In this document: in pieces, positions 36,181 through 45,863 of the stretch
How the letters are laid out: the number at the start of each line of letters is the position of its first letter
Numbering within the stretch: position 1 is the stretch's first letter
DNA from: Jeotgalibaca ciconiae
GTDB lineage: Bacteria; Bacillota; Bacilli; Lactobacillales; Aerococcaceae
Assembly: GCF_003955755.1 (NCBI RefSeq)
Contig: NZ_CP034465.1
Span: forward strand, 2,288,001-2,352,000
Direction: 5' to 3'
DNA: 64,000 nt
The notes under the pieces: generated by a model
Databases searched by the model: none
The model's input: the letters and a program-made list of their open reading frames with translations, nothing else
What the model was told of the DNA's origin: nothing
Program-made: the position numbers and the translations under genes

Positions 36181-37128
36181 ATGACTGAATTTGAACATTA
36201 TAGTGTCCTTTTAGAAGAGTCAATCGAAGGACTGGCTATTAAACCAGATGGTGTATACGTTGATTGCACGCTAGGTGGAGCTGGCCACAGTCGTAAAATA
36301 TTAGAGCAATTAACTGAAGGCGGTCATCTTTATGCCTTTGATCAGGATCGAATTGCGATTGAAAATGCAAAAAAAGAGTTAGCCCCTTATATTGAAAAAG
36401 GACAGGTTACGTTAATTAAAGAGAATTTTCGTTATTTAAAAGAAGAATTAGAAAATCGAAATGTTCAATCTGTCGATGGTATTTTATATGATTTAGGTGT
36501 TTCTTCTCCCCAGCTTGATGAAGCTGAAAGAGGATTCAGTTATCGTTTTGATGCCCCTTTAGATATGAGAATGAATCAAGAACAAGAATTAACTGCAAAA
36601 ACCATTGTGAACGAATGGTCCTACGAAGAATTAATAAAAATTTTTTTCCGGTACGGAGAAGAAAAATTTTCCAAACAGATTGCTAGAAGAATCGAAAGAG
36701 AGAGAGAGAAACAGCCGATTGTAACAACGGGAGAGCTGGTCGATATTATCCGGGAAAGCATTCCGGCACCGGCTCGAAGAAAAGGTGGACATCCTGGGAA
36801 AAGAATTTTCCAAGCACTAAGGATTGCTGTTAATGATGAACTTTCTGCAATTTCCGATTCACTGGAAGATGCCTTGGAAATAATAGCGGTGGGCGGACGA
36901 ATCAGTGTGATTACGTTCCAATCATTGGAAGATCGAATCGTAAAAGTTATGTTTAAGGAAGCCTCTTCTGTTTTAGATGTACCACCGAATTTACCGGTAC
37001 TTCCACAAGAAATTGAAGCAGATTTCCGCTTAATCAACCGCAAACCAATTTTGCCATCGGAAAATGAATTAAATGAAAATAGGCGTTCTCAAAGCTCAAA
37101 GTTACGAGTTATCGAGCGTGTTAAATGA
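36181..37128 (+). CDS. rsmH: 16S rRNA (cytosine1402-N4)-methyltransferase
   Basis: The 315-residue RsmH (MraW) methylates C1402 in the ribosomal P site. The N-terminal [13 protein letters not shown] is typical. The SAM motif is [15 protein letters not shown], then [10 protein letters not shown]. Further conserved blocks are [40 protein letters not shown] and [22 protein letters not shown] lies in the short gap after mraZ. It is the second dcw gene. Confidence 0.98.
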   Translation: MTEFEHYSVLLEESIEGLAIKPDGVYVDCTLGGAGHSRKILEQLTEGGHLYAFDQDRIAIENAKKELAPYIEKGQVTLIKENFRYLKEELENRNVQSVDGILYDLGVSSPQLDEAERGFSYRFDAPLDMRMNQEQELTAKTIVNEWSYEELIKIFFRYGEEKFSKQIARRIEREREKQPIVTTGELVDIIRESIPAPARRKGGHPGKRIFQALRIAVNDELSAISDSLEDALEIIAVGGRISVITFQSLEDRIVKVMFKEASSVLDVPPNLPVLPQEIEADFRLINRKPILPSENELNENRRSQSSKLRVIERVK

Positions 37129-37174
37129 ATAAGAAGGCTAGTTTTATTTAGCAGTTAAAGAAGGAGTGGGATAT

Positions 37175-37561
37175 TTGGCAACACCAGAATATGCAGAGTC
37201 TACCTATAACCAAATACAACCGAATCATAACCCGCAGCCGTTACAAGAGCCAAAGTCTCCCGAGATAGTCAGGCCAAAACAAAAAACAAGAGTAGTAACA
37301 AAAAAAGAAATGATTACGATGACGTTGATGGGGATTTCTGCAATTATATTAGTATTTTCTAGTTTAATCACTCAAGTAATGATTTCCAATCAAAATAGAA
37401 GTTTTCAAGACTTGCAAAATACAAATGTCGCTGTATCAACAGAAAATAATAATTTGAGCCAAGAAGTTCAAGAACTTTCACGCTATAACCGGATTATGGA
37501 AATAGCGCAAGAATTAGGTTTGGAAATGAACGAAACCAACATAAGGAATGTAATCGAATGA
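37175..37561 (+). CDS. ftsL: Cell division protein FtsL
   Basis: The bitopic protein has about 128 residues, with a cytoplasmic N-terminus rich in Pro/Lys, one membrane segment (about residues 48-68, MITMTLMGISAIILVFSSLI) and an extracellular coiled coil with the NRSFQDLQNTN and NLSQEVQEL heptads. It forms the FtsL-DivIC-DivIB divisome subcomplex. TTG 37175 is chosen because AAGGAG ends 8 nt upstream; the in-frame GTG at 37166 overlaps that site. It overlaps the pbp gene by 4 bp. Confidence 0.88.
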   Translation: MATPEYAESTYNQIQPNHNPQPLQEPKSPEIVRPKQKTRVVTKKEMITMTLMGISAIILVFSSLITQVMISNQNRSFQDLQNTNVAVSTENNNLSQEVQELSRYNRIMEIAQELGLEMNETNIRNVIE

Positions 37562-39708
37562 AAGATAAGAACAACCCGCAAAAGAACCGTCGTATAATGA
37601 CTAAAATCATGATGCTGCTAACGGGATTAACGTTTCTTGTGTTTGTTTATCGCTTTTCAACAATTATGTTAACGAAAAAGGTAGATGGCGTAAATTTAAG
37701 CGAACAGATTGATAACTTGTATTCCAGAAGTAGCATCCTACCCGCAAAAAGAGGGACCATCTATGATATCGGTGGTAATCCTATTGCCATGGATGCTACT
37801 TCTTATTCGTTAGTGGCTGTTTTAACTGATAAATGGAGTCAGGACAAGGAAAATCCACAGCATATTATTGAAAAAGAAGAAACAGCTGAAGCACTCTCTA
37901 AACATATTAGTATGTCAAAAAGCGAAATTCTATCGCTCTTGAATCAAGAAGGAGTGGATCAAGTTGAATTTGGCTTAGCAGGTACCAATTTAACCTATGG
38001 AACAAAGGCAGATATTGAAGCAGAAAAACTGCCGGGAATCTTTTTCGAAGAAACACCTTCCCGTCTATACCCAAACGGAATCTTCGCTTCTCATTTAGTA
38101 GGCTACGCAGCGGTTGACACTGAAACGGAAGATGCAGAAAAAAATCGTTTAGTCGGAATGATGGGTATTGAGGAAGCATACGATGATATTTTAAATGGTC
38201 AAGATGGAAAAGTGAGTGATCAAAAAGATTCAGAAGGTTACGGCATTCCAGGAACAGAAGTTGTTTTGGAAGAACCAATAGACGGGAAAGAAATTTATTT
38301 GACGCTTGATATGCGTTTGCAAACATATTTGGAAACACTTATGACAAAAGTATACGAAGAAGCAGAACCGGAAGAAATGGTCGCGATGTTAGTAAATCCA
38401 AAAACGGGGGCTGTTATGGCAGCCACTCAGCGTCCGACTTTTAATGCCACAACAATGGAAGGAATTGATTCCAAATGGCAGAATTTGCTGATAGAAGAAC
38501 CATTTGAACCTGGCTCTACTTTCAAAATTCTGACAATTGCTGCAGCAATTAATGAAGGTATTTTTCGTCCATATGATACCTATTCATCTGGTGAGATTGA
38601 AGTGGAGGGTGGAACCATCCATGATTACAATCTGACTGGTTGGGGACAGATTTCATATTTAGAAGGTTTCGGTCGTTCAAGTAACGTAATGGTAGTGAAA
38701 CTCGTCCAAGAAATGGGATATGATGTCTGGGAAGAATACATGCATGCTTTTGGAGTTAGTACTTCCACTGAATCTGGATTAGCGAATGAAGCGACAGGGG
38801 CTTATAATTACAGTTACCCGTTGGAGAAAGCTAATACAACATTTGGACAAGGGGTAACCATCACCCCCTTTCAATTGGTTCAAGCTTTTACATCGATTGC
38901 AAATGATGGAAAAACGATGAAGCTCAATTATATTCACAAAATTGTTGATCCAGTTACTAATGAAGAAGAAGTAATTCAACCACAAGAAACTTCTTCGCCT
39001 ATTACAAAGGAAACTGCTCAAACTGTTCTAGAATATTTAACAACCGTTGTCTACGAAGATTATGGAACAGCGACTGCTTATTCCATTGATAATGCCAAAG
39101 TTGGTGTCAAAACAGGAACAGCAGAATTAGTAGATCCAGAATCCGGGAAATATTATACAGGAACTAATGAGTATCTATATTCTGCAGTTGGCTTCGCTCC
39201 TATTGAAGATCCAAGTTATATTTTATACGTTACCTTAAAAATGCCGAAGAATAATGAACAGAAGAATTTTGTTGATTATTTGACGGATGTGTTTAATCCA
39301 ATGATGACTCGTGCGGTTGCTTATGATGAGCTTGGAACAGAATCGGAAGGAACAAAGAAACAAGCCGCAATTCCCAAAGTAACCAACCTATCAAAAGAGG
39401 AAGCAGTAGCAAATTTAGAAGAAATTGGTTTTTCATCTGTTAGCGTAATCGGCAGTGGCAGTAGAATTGTCCAGCAATTCCCATACAATGAAACGCAAGC
39501 ATTGTTTAATCAAAAGGTGATTTTGATGACGGAAGGCGCGATGACCATGCCAGATGTTCGTGGTTGGTCAAAAGATGATGTTCTGAAAATATCTGAATTA
39601 ACAGGAGTTTCTTTCGAATTTGAAGGAGATGGCTACGTAGTCTATCAAGAAAAATCAGAAGGCTCATTATTAAATGTTGAAGAATCTATTAAAATTAATT
39701 TAGAATAG
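37558..39708 (+). CDS. Division-specific penicillin-binding protein (Pbp2X/FtsI type) with PASTA domains
   Basis: The 716-residue class B transpeptidase builds septal peptidoglycan. One N-terminal membrane segment spans residues 16-36. A PBP dimerisation domain follows (about 55-230, PAKRGTIYD). The transpeptidase domain has S320-T-F-K323, S374-S-N376 and KTG in VGVKTGTAEL. Two C-terminal PASTA domains lie at about 600-655 (IPKVTNLSKEEAV) and 660-716 (MPDVRGWSKDDVL). Position between ftsL and mraY identifies it as the pbpX/ftsI orthologue; the exact gene name varies between genera. Confidence 0.95.
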   Translation: MKDKNNPQKNRRIMTKIMMLLTGLTFLVFVYRFSTIMLTKKVDGVNLSEQIDNLYSRSSILPAKRGTIYDIGGNPIAMDATSYSLVAVLTDKWSQDKENPQHIIEKEETAEALSKHISMSKSEILSLLNQEGVDQVEFGLAGTNLTYGTKADIEAEKLPGIFFEETPSRLYPNGIFASHLVGYAAVDTETEDAEKNRLVGMMGIEEAYDDILNGQDGKVSDQKDSEGYGIPGTEVVLEEPIDGKEIYLTLDMRLQTYLETLMTKVYEEAEPEEMVAMLVNPKTGAVMAATQRPTFNATTMEGIDSKWQNLLIEEPFEPGSTFKILTIAAAINEGIFRPYDTYSSGEIEVEGGTIHDYNLTGWGQISYLEGFGRSSNVMVVKLVQEMGYDVWEEYMHAFGVSTSTESGLANEATGAYNYSYPLEKANTTFGQGVTITPFQLVQAFTSIANDGKTMKLNYIHKIVDPVTNEEEVIQPQETSSPITKETAQTVLEYLTTVVYEDYGTATAYSIDNAKVGVKTGTAELVDPESGKYYTGTNEYLYSAVGFAPIEDPSYILYVTLKMPKNNEQKNFVDYLTDVFNPMMTRAVAYDELGTESEGTKKQAAIPKVTNLSKEEAVANLEEIGFSSVSVIGSGSRIVQQFPYNETQALFNQKVILMTEGAMTMPDVRGWSKDDVLKISELTGVSFEFEGDGYVVYQEKSEGSLLNVEESIKINLE

Positions 39709-39738
39709 GAAATGTTGCGATATAATGGCTAACGGATT

Positions 39739-39765
39739 AGGAGATGAGACCTTTATTCATCTCCT
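39739..39765 (+). promoter_or_regulatory. Intercistronic hairpin before mraY
   Basis: AGGAGATGA (39739-39747) and TCATCTCCT (39757-39765) form a perfect 9-bp stem with a 9-nt loop, 34 nt upstream of the mraY start. There is no T-tract. It may stabilise or process the mRNA. The AGGAG in its arm resembles a ribosome site and would be sequestered. Confidence 0.6.
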
Positions 39766-39799
39766 GACCAAAACCTGTCAACATTCAAGGAGGAATAAC

Positions 39800-40765
39800 A
39801 TGCACTGGACAGAAATGCTGATCCCCTCTGCTTTTAGCTTTGCTCTGACAATCAGCATCTTGCCAATTTTCATTGGTTATCTTCGGTTACGCCAATTTGG
39901 CCAGACGACAAGAGAAGAAGGACCTTTATGGCATGAAGCAAAAAGTGGAACTCCCACTATGGGAGGAGCTGTATTTATTATTGCAGCTATCTTGATTACC
40001 ATTGTTACCGCTGTGTGGCAAAAGGTATTTAACTATACAACGATTATGTTACTGGTTGCCTTACTATTTTTTGCTGCAATTGGTTTTTGGGATGATTTTA
40101 TAAAAATCTTCAAAAAGCAAAACGAAGGACTAACCTCTAAACAAAAATTTATCGCTCAACTAGTAGGTTCAGGAATCTTTGTCATCCTGTTTTACTTAAG
40201 TGGCAAAGCACCACTGATTACCGTTCCATTTATTGGACAAGTTGAAAATTGGCTGTTTTTTGCTGCTTTTACAATCATATGGATTACAGGGTTTTCTAAC
40301 GCTGTCAATTTAACAGATGGATTAGATGGCTTAGTTGCAGGAACAGCAAGTATCGCTTATGCAGCCTATGCCTATATCGCTCATGTCCAAGGTCAAACAG
40401 AAATCTTATTGTTTTGTTTAACGATTATTGGCGGTTTAGTTGGATTCTTTATTTTTAATAAAAAGCCGGCAAAAATCTTTATGGGAGATGTGGGTTCACT
40501 AGCGTTAGGTGCAGGACTTGCTGTTGTATCTTTGTCTCTTCACCAAGAATGGAGTTTATTAATTATTGGGCTTATTTTTGTTATTGAAACAGCAAGCGTG
40601 ATTCTCCAAGTAAGTTCTTTCAAGTTACGTGGAAAAAGAATTTTTAAAATGAGTCCCATTCATCATCACTTTGAAATGAGTGGTTGGAGTGAGTGGCGAG
40701 TAGTAATCACATTCTGGCTGGTAGGACTAATTGCAGCAATTATTGGTCTTTTACTAGTTTTGTGA
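39800..40765 (+). CDS. mraY: Phospho-N-acetylmuramoyl-pentapeptide-transferase
   Basis: The 321-residue polytopic membrane enzyme transfers phospho-MurNAc-pentapeptide to undecaprenyl phosphate, forming lipid I. Catalytic and signature blocks are GTPTMGGAVFI, FWDDFIKI (Asp pair), SNAVNLTDGLDGL, KIFMGDVGSLALG and the histidine cluster SPIHHHFEMSGW. ATG 39800 is chosen because AAGGAGGAA lies 6 nt upstream. The open frame starts 75 nt earlier, in the intercistronic hairpin region. Confidence 0.97.
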   Translation: MHWTEMLIPSAFSFALTISILPIFIGYLRLRQFGQTTREEGPLWHEAKSGTPTMGGAVFIIAAILITIVTAVWQKVFNYTTIMLLVALLFFAAIGFWDDFIKIFKKQNEGLTSKQKFIAQLVGSGIFVILFYLSGKAPLITVPFIGQVENWLFFAAFTIIWITGFSNAVNLTDGLDGLVAGTASIAYAAYAYIAHVQGQTEILLFCLTIIGGLVGFFIFNKKPAKIFMGDVGSLALGAGLAVVSLSLHQEWSLLIIGLIFVIETASVILQVSSFKLRGKRIFKMSPIHHHFEMSGWSEWRVVITFWLVGLIAAIIGLLLVL

Positions 40766-40778
40766 TGGAGGTAAAAAA

Positions 40779-42146
40779 ATGATCAGACAAACACGTTATG
40801 AAAATAAAAAAGTATTGGTTCTCGGTTTGGCACTAAGCGGGTTTCACGCAGCAAAATTGTTGCTGAAACTCGGTGCTTTTGTAACGGTGAACGATGCAAA
40901 AGAGTTAGAAAATAATCCGGATGCACAAGAACTTGTTGCATCCGGTATTCGTGTAATTGCAGGATATCATCCGGTCGAGTTGTTAGATGAAAGTTTTGCT
41001 TACATCATTAAAAATCCTGGTATTCCATATTCCAATCCAATGCTGGAGCGAGCAACGGAGCTGGCAATTCCTATTTTAACGGAAGTTGAGTTGGCTGCTG
41101 AAGTAATGGAAGCTGATCTGATAGGTGTCACAGGAACAAACGGGAAAACAACAACGACTACAATGATTCATGAATTACTGGATTATAAACGTCCGGCAGG
41201 CAAAGCGTATAAAGCAGGAAACATCGGTATTCCTGCCGCAGCTATTGCACAAGAAGCAACGAAGGATGACGACATTGTGATGGAGTTATCCAGTTTCCAA
41301 TTAATGGGAATTGATGAAATGCATCCAAGTATTGCAGTTATCACAAACATTACCGAAGCCCATATCGACTATCATGGAACAAGAGATGCATACGTGGAAG
41401 CCAAATGGCGGATAACGGAAAATCAAACGGAAAATGATTATTTAATTTTGAACTGGGACCAAGAAGAATTAAGAGAACTTTCTAAAAACACGAAAGCAAA
41501 AATAGTTCCGTTTTCTCGTAAGGAAGAAATAAAAAACGGTGCTTATCTGAAAGATGACATGATTTACTTCAACGAGGCGTCTGTCATGCCTATCTCAGAT
41601 ATCCATGTTCCGGGTCTTCATAATATTGAAAATGCCCTCGCAGCTATAGCTGTGGCTAAATTAAAAGGGATTGAAAATGATATCATTCATGAAGCGTTAT
41701 CCCAATTTGGCGGAGTGAAGCACCGCATTCAATTCGTGAAAGAAATAAATGGTAGAAGTTTCTATAACGATTCTAAATCAACAAATATAGTTGCTACAAA
41801 AACAGCCTTAGAAAGCTTTCCAAACAACGAAATTATCTTGCTTGCTGGTGGATTAGACCGTGGTAATTCTTTTGACGAATTAATCCCTTATTTAGATAAG
41901 GTAAAAGCCATGATTCTTTTCGGTGAAACAAAAGAAAAGTTGCAAGAGACAGCTGAAAAAGCAGCTATTAAGATTATCAAACTGACTGAAAACGTAGAAA
42001 CAGCTGTTGCCGAAAGTTATCGAATCAGTGAAAAAGAGGATGTTATTTTATTATCTCCGGCATGTGCCAGTTGGGATCAATATAAAAACTTCGAAGTTCG
42101 TGGTGATTTATACATTCACGCCGTCCAAGAATTGAAAGCAGATTAA
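40779..42146 (+). CDS. murD: UDP-N-acetylmuramoyl-L-alanine:D-glutamate ligase
   Basis: The 455-residue Mur ligase adds D-Glu to UDP-MurNAc-L-Ala. The N-terminal Rossmann part is VLVLGLALSGFHAAKLL. The ATP P-loop is GVTGTNGKTTTTT. Mur-ligase invariant blocks include ELSSFQL, ITEAHIDYHG, HNIENALAA, HRIQFV and FYNDSKSTN. The C-terminal region LSPACASWDQYKNFEVRGD is MurD-specific. GGAGG precedes the start, 14 bp after mraY. Confidence 0.98.
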   Translation: MIRQTRYENKKVLVLGLALSGFHAAKLLLKLGAFVTVNDAKELENNPDAQELVASGIRVIAGYHPVELLDESFAYIIKNPGIPYSNPMLERATELAIPILTEVELAAEVMEADLIGVTGTNGKTTTTTMIHELLDYKRPAGKAYKAGNIGIPAAAIAQEATKDDDIVMELSSFQLMGIDEMHPSIAVITNITEAHIDYHGTRDAYVEAKWRITENQTENDYLILNWDQEELRELSKNTKAKIVPFSRKEEIKNGAYLKDDMIYFNEASVMPISDIHVPGLHNIENALAAIAVAKLKGIENDIIHEALSQFGGVKHRIQFVKEINGRSFYNDSKSTNIVATKTALESFPNNEIILLAGGLDRGNSFDELIPYLDKVKAMILFGETKEKLQETAEKAAIKIIKLTENVETAVAESYRISEKEDVILLSPACASWDQYKNFEVRGDLYIHAVQELKAD

Positions 42147-42186
42147 AAATGGAAAGAGGTGGAGAGCTGAAATAGCTCTTAAATTT

Positions 42187-43287
42187 ATGAAGATATTATT
42201 ATCAGGCGGTGGAACAGGAGGACATATTTACCCTGCGCTAGCATTAGTTAGACGAATAAAGGAACAATATCCCCATGCAGAATTTTTATACATAGGCACT
42301 GATCGCGGGCTTGAAAGTAAGATTGTTCCCAAAGCAGGGGTTCCGTTTCAATCAGTCGAAATACAAGGATTGCGACGCTCTCTTTCACTAGACAATCTTA
42401 AAACACTTTTCTTAATGGCTACGAGCATTTCAAAATCAAAGAAAATCATTAAAGAGTTTCAACCCGATGTTGTGGTCGGAACCGGTGGATATGTTTGTGC
42501 TCCCGTTTTATATGCTGCTTCTCGTCTAGGTATTCCGTCTATTATTCATGAACAAAATTCAGTTGCAGGTGTTACAAATAAATTTTTAGCACGATACGTG
42601 GATAAAATTTGTCTTTGTTTTGAAGATGCACGTAATGATTTTCAAAAGTATGCTGATAAAGTGATCTATACAGGGAATCCACGTGCTCAAGAAGTAGTTA
42701 GTATTACTGAAAAAACTTCTTTATCGAACTATCAATTAAAAGAAGACCTTCCGACTGTATTAATATTCGGCGGCAGTCGAGGGGCTGAAAAAATCAACCA
42801 GTCATTAGTTGATGCTGCTTCATCTTTTGCAGGAAAACCTTATCAAGCCTTATTAATAACGGGTGATATTCATTATGAAAAGATAAAAAAACAAATTGAA
42901 GCCTTAGTCCCTGCCGTGACCAATGTGAAAGTTGTGCCTTACGTAGAACAGATGCCGGCATTATTCAATAGTATTGACTTAGTAGCTTGTCGCAGTGGTG
43001 CAACAACGTTAACCGAATTAACAGCTCTTGGCATTCCAAGTATCTTGATACCAAGTCCATATGTGACAAACAATCATCAATTGAAGAATGCACAAAGTCT
43101 GTCCAAAAATTCAGCTGCAGAAATTATTGAAGAGGTCGATTTAAATGAGAAAAGCTTGTTTTCATTGATTGACTCTTTACTTACGAACCCAGAAAAAAGA
43201 AATGATATGGCAGAAAAAGCGAAAGAATTGGGTGTTCCTGATGCGGCAGATCGTTTAATGGATGTAGTCCGTTCGATAATGAAATGA
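42187..43287 (+). CDS. murG: Undecaprenyl-PP-MurNAc-pentapeptide GlcNAc transferase
   Basis: The 366-residue GT28 enzyme converts lipid I to lipid II at the inner membrane face. Motifs are LSGGGTGGHIYPALAL, VVGTGGYVCAPVLYAA, IHEQNSVAGVTNKFLAR and, in the donor domain, FGGSRGAEKIN, CRSGATTLTELTALGIPSILIP and NHQLKNAQSL. No ftsW lies between murD and murG, the usual Firmicutes order. AAGAGGTGGAG is located about 15 nt upstream. Confidence 0.98.
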   Translation: MKILLSGGGTGGHIYPALALVRRIKEQYPHAEFLYIGTDRGLESKIVPKAGVPFQSVEIQGLRRSLSLDNLKTLFLMATSISKSKKIIKEFQPDVVVGTGGYVCAPVLYAASRLGIPSIIHEQNSVAGVTNKFLARYVDKICLCFEDARNDFQKYADKVIYTGNPRAQEVVSITEKTSLSNYQLKEDLPTVLIFGGSRGAEKINQSLVDAASSFAGKPYQALLITGDIHYEKIKKQIEALVPAVTNVKVVPYVEQMPALFNSIDLVACRSGATTLTELTALGIPSILIPSPYVTNNHQLKNAQSLSKNSAAEIIEEVDLNEKSLFSLIDSLLTNPEKRNDMAEKAKELGVPDAADRLMDVVRSIMK

Positions 43288-43323
43288 TAATGTAAAAGGA
43301 ACGAAACAATACTAACAACAAAA

Positions 43324-43371
43324 AGTGTCTATCTTACGATAGAATAAGGAATGATTAGAAAGATGGACACT
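43324..43371 (+). promoter_or_regulatory. Intercistronic hairpin between murG and divIB
   Basis: AGTGTCTATCTT (43324-43335) pairs with AAGATGGACACT (43360-43371), one G-U pair, loop 24 nt, followed by ATTTTG. It could be a weak terminator or a processing hairpin that separates the murG and divIB messages. Confidence 0.6.
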
Positions 43372-43392
43372 ATTTTGAGGAGGTGTGGATCG

Positions 43393-44277
43393 GTGTTTCA
43401 AGGTTTTAACAAAGCCAAGCAGAAAAAAAGGGAACTGACAGAGCTGGAAAAAGCGCAAGCTGAATATGCAGCTTCTCAAGATGGAAACAAAACAGTAAAA
43501 AAGAATACAAGTTCAGAGAATAAAAAACAACATACAAAAAAGAATCATTATTTGTTACTTTATACTTTTTTTGTGCTTGGCTTAATGGGCACAGGTTATT
43601 TACTTTCTCCATATGGAAAGGTAAATGAAGTATATATCGAAGGAAATACAATTGTTCCTGAACAATTAATTCTTGAAGCGAGTCAAATTACAAAGAAACA
43701 AACCGTAATTGGCACGCTTACAAATCAACAGACAATTGAAGCACAAATTCAAGGAGCGCTTCCTCAAATAAAGAAGGCTGAAGTTCACTTGCAAGGAGTG
43801 CATGACATTTTAGTAAATGTGGAAGATTTTACGACCATTGCGTACATTGATAACGGCAATCGGTATCAGAGTGTGTTAGAAAATGGGACGATTTTACTTG
43901 ATGAATATACTGTTCCTTTAGGAAATAAACCATTATTGACCCGTTTTGAACTAGGGCCTGTCTTGAATCAATTTATTTCTGAGTTTAGGAAAACAAATGA
44001 AGAAATTCAAAACAGCATTTCGGAAATTGGTTTTGCTGGAACAGAAGAAAACCCGTATGCCATTACTTTACATATGAATGATGGAAATCGAGTAAAAGCA
44101 AATTTGAATGATTTTGCTGATAAAATTATTTATTATCCTGAAATATTGGAAGAGCTTGAAGATAAAAAAGGGATTATTGATATGGAAGTAGGCGTTTATT
44201 TTACACCATTCCCAAATAATCAGGATGTAGAAAACACCGGCAACAACCAAGCTGAAGAAAATTCCAGCGAAGAATAA
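43393..44277 (+). CDS. divIB: Cell division protein DivIB/FtsQ
   Basis: The bitopic divisome protein has about 294 residues. The cytoplasmic N-terminus is Lys/Glu-rich. A membrane segment (about residues 54-74, YLLLYTFFVLGLMGTGYLL) leads into a POTRA domain (VNEVYIEGNTIVPEQLILEAS) and a beta domain. The acidic C-terminal tail ends AEENSSEE. GTG 43393 is preferred because GAGGAGGTG lies 8 nt upstream; the ATG at 43351 falls in the intercistronic hairpin. DivIB stabilises FtsL/DivIC at the septum. Confidence 0.92.
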   Translation: MFQGFNKAKQKKRELTELEKAQAEYAASQDGNKTVKKNTSSENKKQHTKKNHYLLLYTFFVLGLMGTGYLLSPYGKVNEVYIEGNTIVPEQLILEASQITKKQTVIGTLTNQQTIEAQIQGALPQIKKAEVHLQGVHDILVNVEDFTTIAYIDNGNRYQSVLENGTILLDEYTVPLGNKPLLTRFELGPVLNQFISEFRKTNEEIQNSISEIGFAGTEENPYAITLHMNDGNRVKANLNDFADKIIYYPEILEELEDKKGIIDMEVGVYFTPFPNNQDVENTGNNQAEENSSEE

Positions 44278-44340
44278 ATCGGGAAGTTGAGTGTTTAATG
44301 AATCTTAAAAAAAGAAATATGGGATTAATCCTGAAAAACC

Positions 44341-44369
44341 TTAAAAAGAGAAGACTGTTATGATAAAAT
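44341..44369 (+). promoter_or_regulatory. Candidate promoter of ftsAZ
   Basis: -35 TTAAAA (44341-44346), 17 bp, -10 TAAAAT (44364-44369) with an upstream TG (extended -10). It sits in the 221-bp gap between divIB and ftsA, a usual place for extra transcription of ftsAZ. Confidence 0.55.
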
Positions 44370-44498
44370 GTATAAGGTATAAGTAATTTTAAAAAAATAA
44401 AAAAATGACGAACAGAAATAGCACTGAGCCGTCAAAAATTTCAAATGTAGTTCCTTCAAAATGTGAATGCAATAGGAAATCGGAGGTTTCAATAAGTT

Positions 44499-45833
44499 AT
44501 GAAAAATCAAGGTTTGTTTGTCAGCCTAGATATTGGAACCACTTCAATAAAAGTAGTTGTGGCGGAATATGTAAATAATCAGTTGAACATTATTGGAGTA
44601 GGTAATGAAATGTCTAAAGGTCTCAGCCGTGGAGTCATAGTTGATATCGATGAGACTGTTGACTCGATTAAACGAGCGGTTGAACAAGCTGAAAGAAAAG
44701 CAAATATCCCAATACGCGATGTGATCGTCGGGATTCCAGGAAATCAGATAAGTATCGAGCCTTGTCATGGAATGTATGGGGTAGCTAGTGAAAACAAAGA
44801 AATTACGGATAAAGATGTACAAAATGTATTTAATGCAGCTCGAGTGAGATCTTTACCTCCAGAAAGAGAAATCATTTCAGTAATTCCAGAAGAATTCATT
44901 GTAGATGGATTTGATGGAATAAGAGATCCAAGAGGTATGATTGGTGTTCGCTTAGAATTATATGCAAGCATGATTACAGGACCAAAAACAATCGTACATA
45001 ACATTAAACGATGTGTTGAACGTGCAGGGCTTGCTATTCAAGATATGGTTGTTCAGCCATTGGGAATTTCAAGTATTGCAATGAATAAAGGTGAACGGGA
45101 TTTTGGTACTATTTTAATCGACATGGGCGGTGGTCAAACAACTGCTTCAGTCATGCATGATGATCAACTAAAATTTGTCTATGTAGATCAAGAAGGCGGA
45201 AGCCTGATTACAAAAGATATTTCTATTATCTTAAATACGACCATTGAAAATGCTGAAAAAATCAAACGTGAATATGGCTATGCAATACCAAGCGATACGT
45301 CTGATCAAGAATACTTCCCAGTCGAAGTAATCGGAAAAGATGAGCCAGTACGGGTAGACGAAAAATACCTTTCAGAAATAATTGAGGCGCGTGTCTTACA
45401 AATTCTGGAAAATGTCAAGCGTGCGTTAGATCAAGTAGAGGCATTTGAACTTCCAGGCGGCATTATACTAACAGGCGGAGGAGCAGCTCTTCCGGGTGTG
45501 TTAGAACTTGCTGAAGAAGTGTTCGAAAGTAATGTGAAGATGTATATTCCAGAACAAATGGGAATGCGTAATCCTATTTTTTCAACAAGTCTCGGTTTGA
45601 TAAAGTTTGTAGGAGAACAAGATGATATTTATCAAGTTGCCAAAAACAAAGCAAAAAAATCATCTCCTATTCAAACTCAGACACAGAAACAAAATGTGGT
45701 TCCATTGCAACAAAAACAAGAGAAACAAGAATATTCTGAGCCTGTTACGGAAGAATATACAGATACAGAACCAACGAAAAAAGATTCAGTTGTTAATCAA
45801 ATAAAACAATTTATTCAATCGATTTTTGAATAA
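44499..45833 (+). CDS. ftsA: Cell division protein FtsA
   Basis: The 444-residue actin-like ATPase tethers FtsZ to the membrane. ATP-binding blocks are FVSLDIGTTSIKVVVAE, ILIDMGGGQTTASV and IILTGGGAALPGV. The 1C SHS2 domain lies at about residues 84-160. After a Gln/Lys/Glu-rich linker the C-terminus ends in the amphipathic helix VNQIKQFIQSIFE, the membrane-targeting sequence. GGAGG precedes the start. ftsZ follows after 30 bp. Confidence 0.98.
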   Translation: MKNQGLFVSLDIGTTSIKVVVAEYVNNQLNIIGVGNEMSKGLSRGVIVDIDETVDSIKRAVEQAERKANIPIRDVIVGIPGNQISIEPCHGMYGVASENKEITDKDVQNVFNAARVRSLPPEREIISVIPEEFIVDGFDGIRDPRGMIGVRLELYASMITGPKTIVHNIKRCVERAGLAIQDMVVQPLGISSIAMNKGERDFGTILIDMGGGQTTASVMHDDQLKFVYVDQEGGSLITKDISIILNTTIENAEKIKREYGYAIPSDTSDQEYFPVEVIGKDEPVRVDEKYLSEIIEARVLQILENVKRALDQVEAFELPGGIILTGGGAALPGVLELAEEVFESNVKMYIPEQMGMRNPIFSTSLGLIKFVGEQDDIYQVAKNKAKKSSPIQTQTQKQNVVPLQQKQEKQEYSEPVTEEYTDTEPTKKDSVVNQIKQFIQSIFE

Positions 45834-45863
45834 GTGGAAGATAGATAAGTAGGAGGAAAAATA

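Noticed and set aside
39725-39799. N-terminal extension of MraY from ATG 39725
   Set aside because: The extension has no family counterpart and AAGGAGG lies just before ATG 39800.
44401-44440. Terminator before ftsA (TGACG / CGTCA pairing)
   Set aside because: The stem is only 5 bp and has no T-tract.
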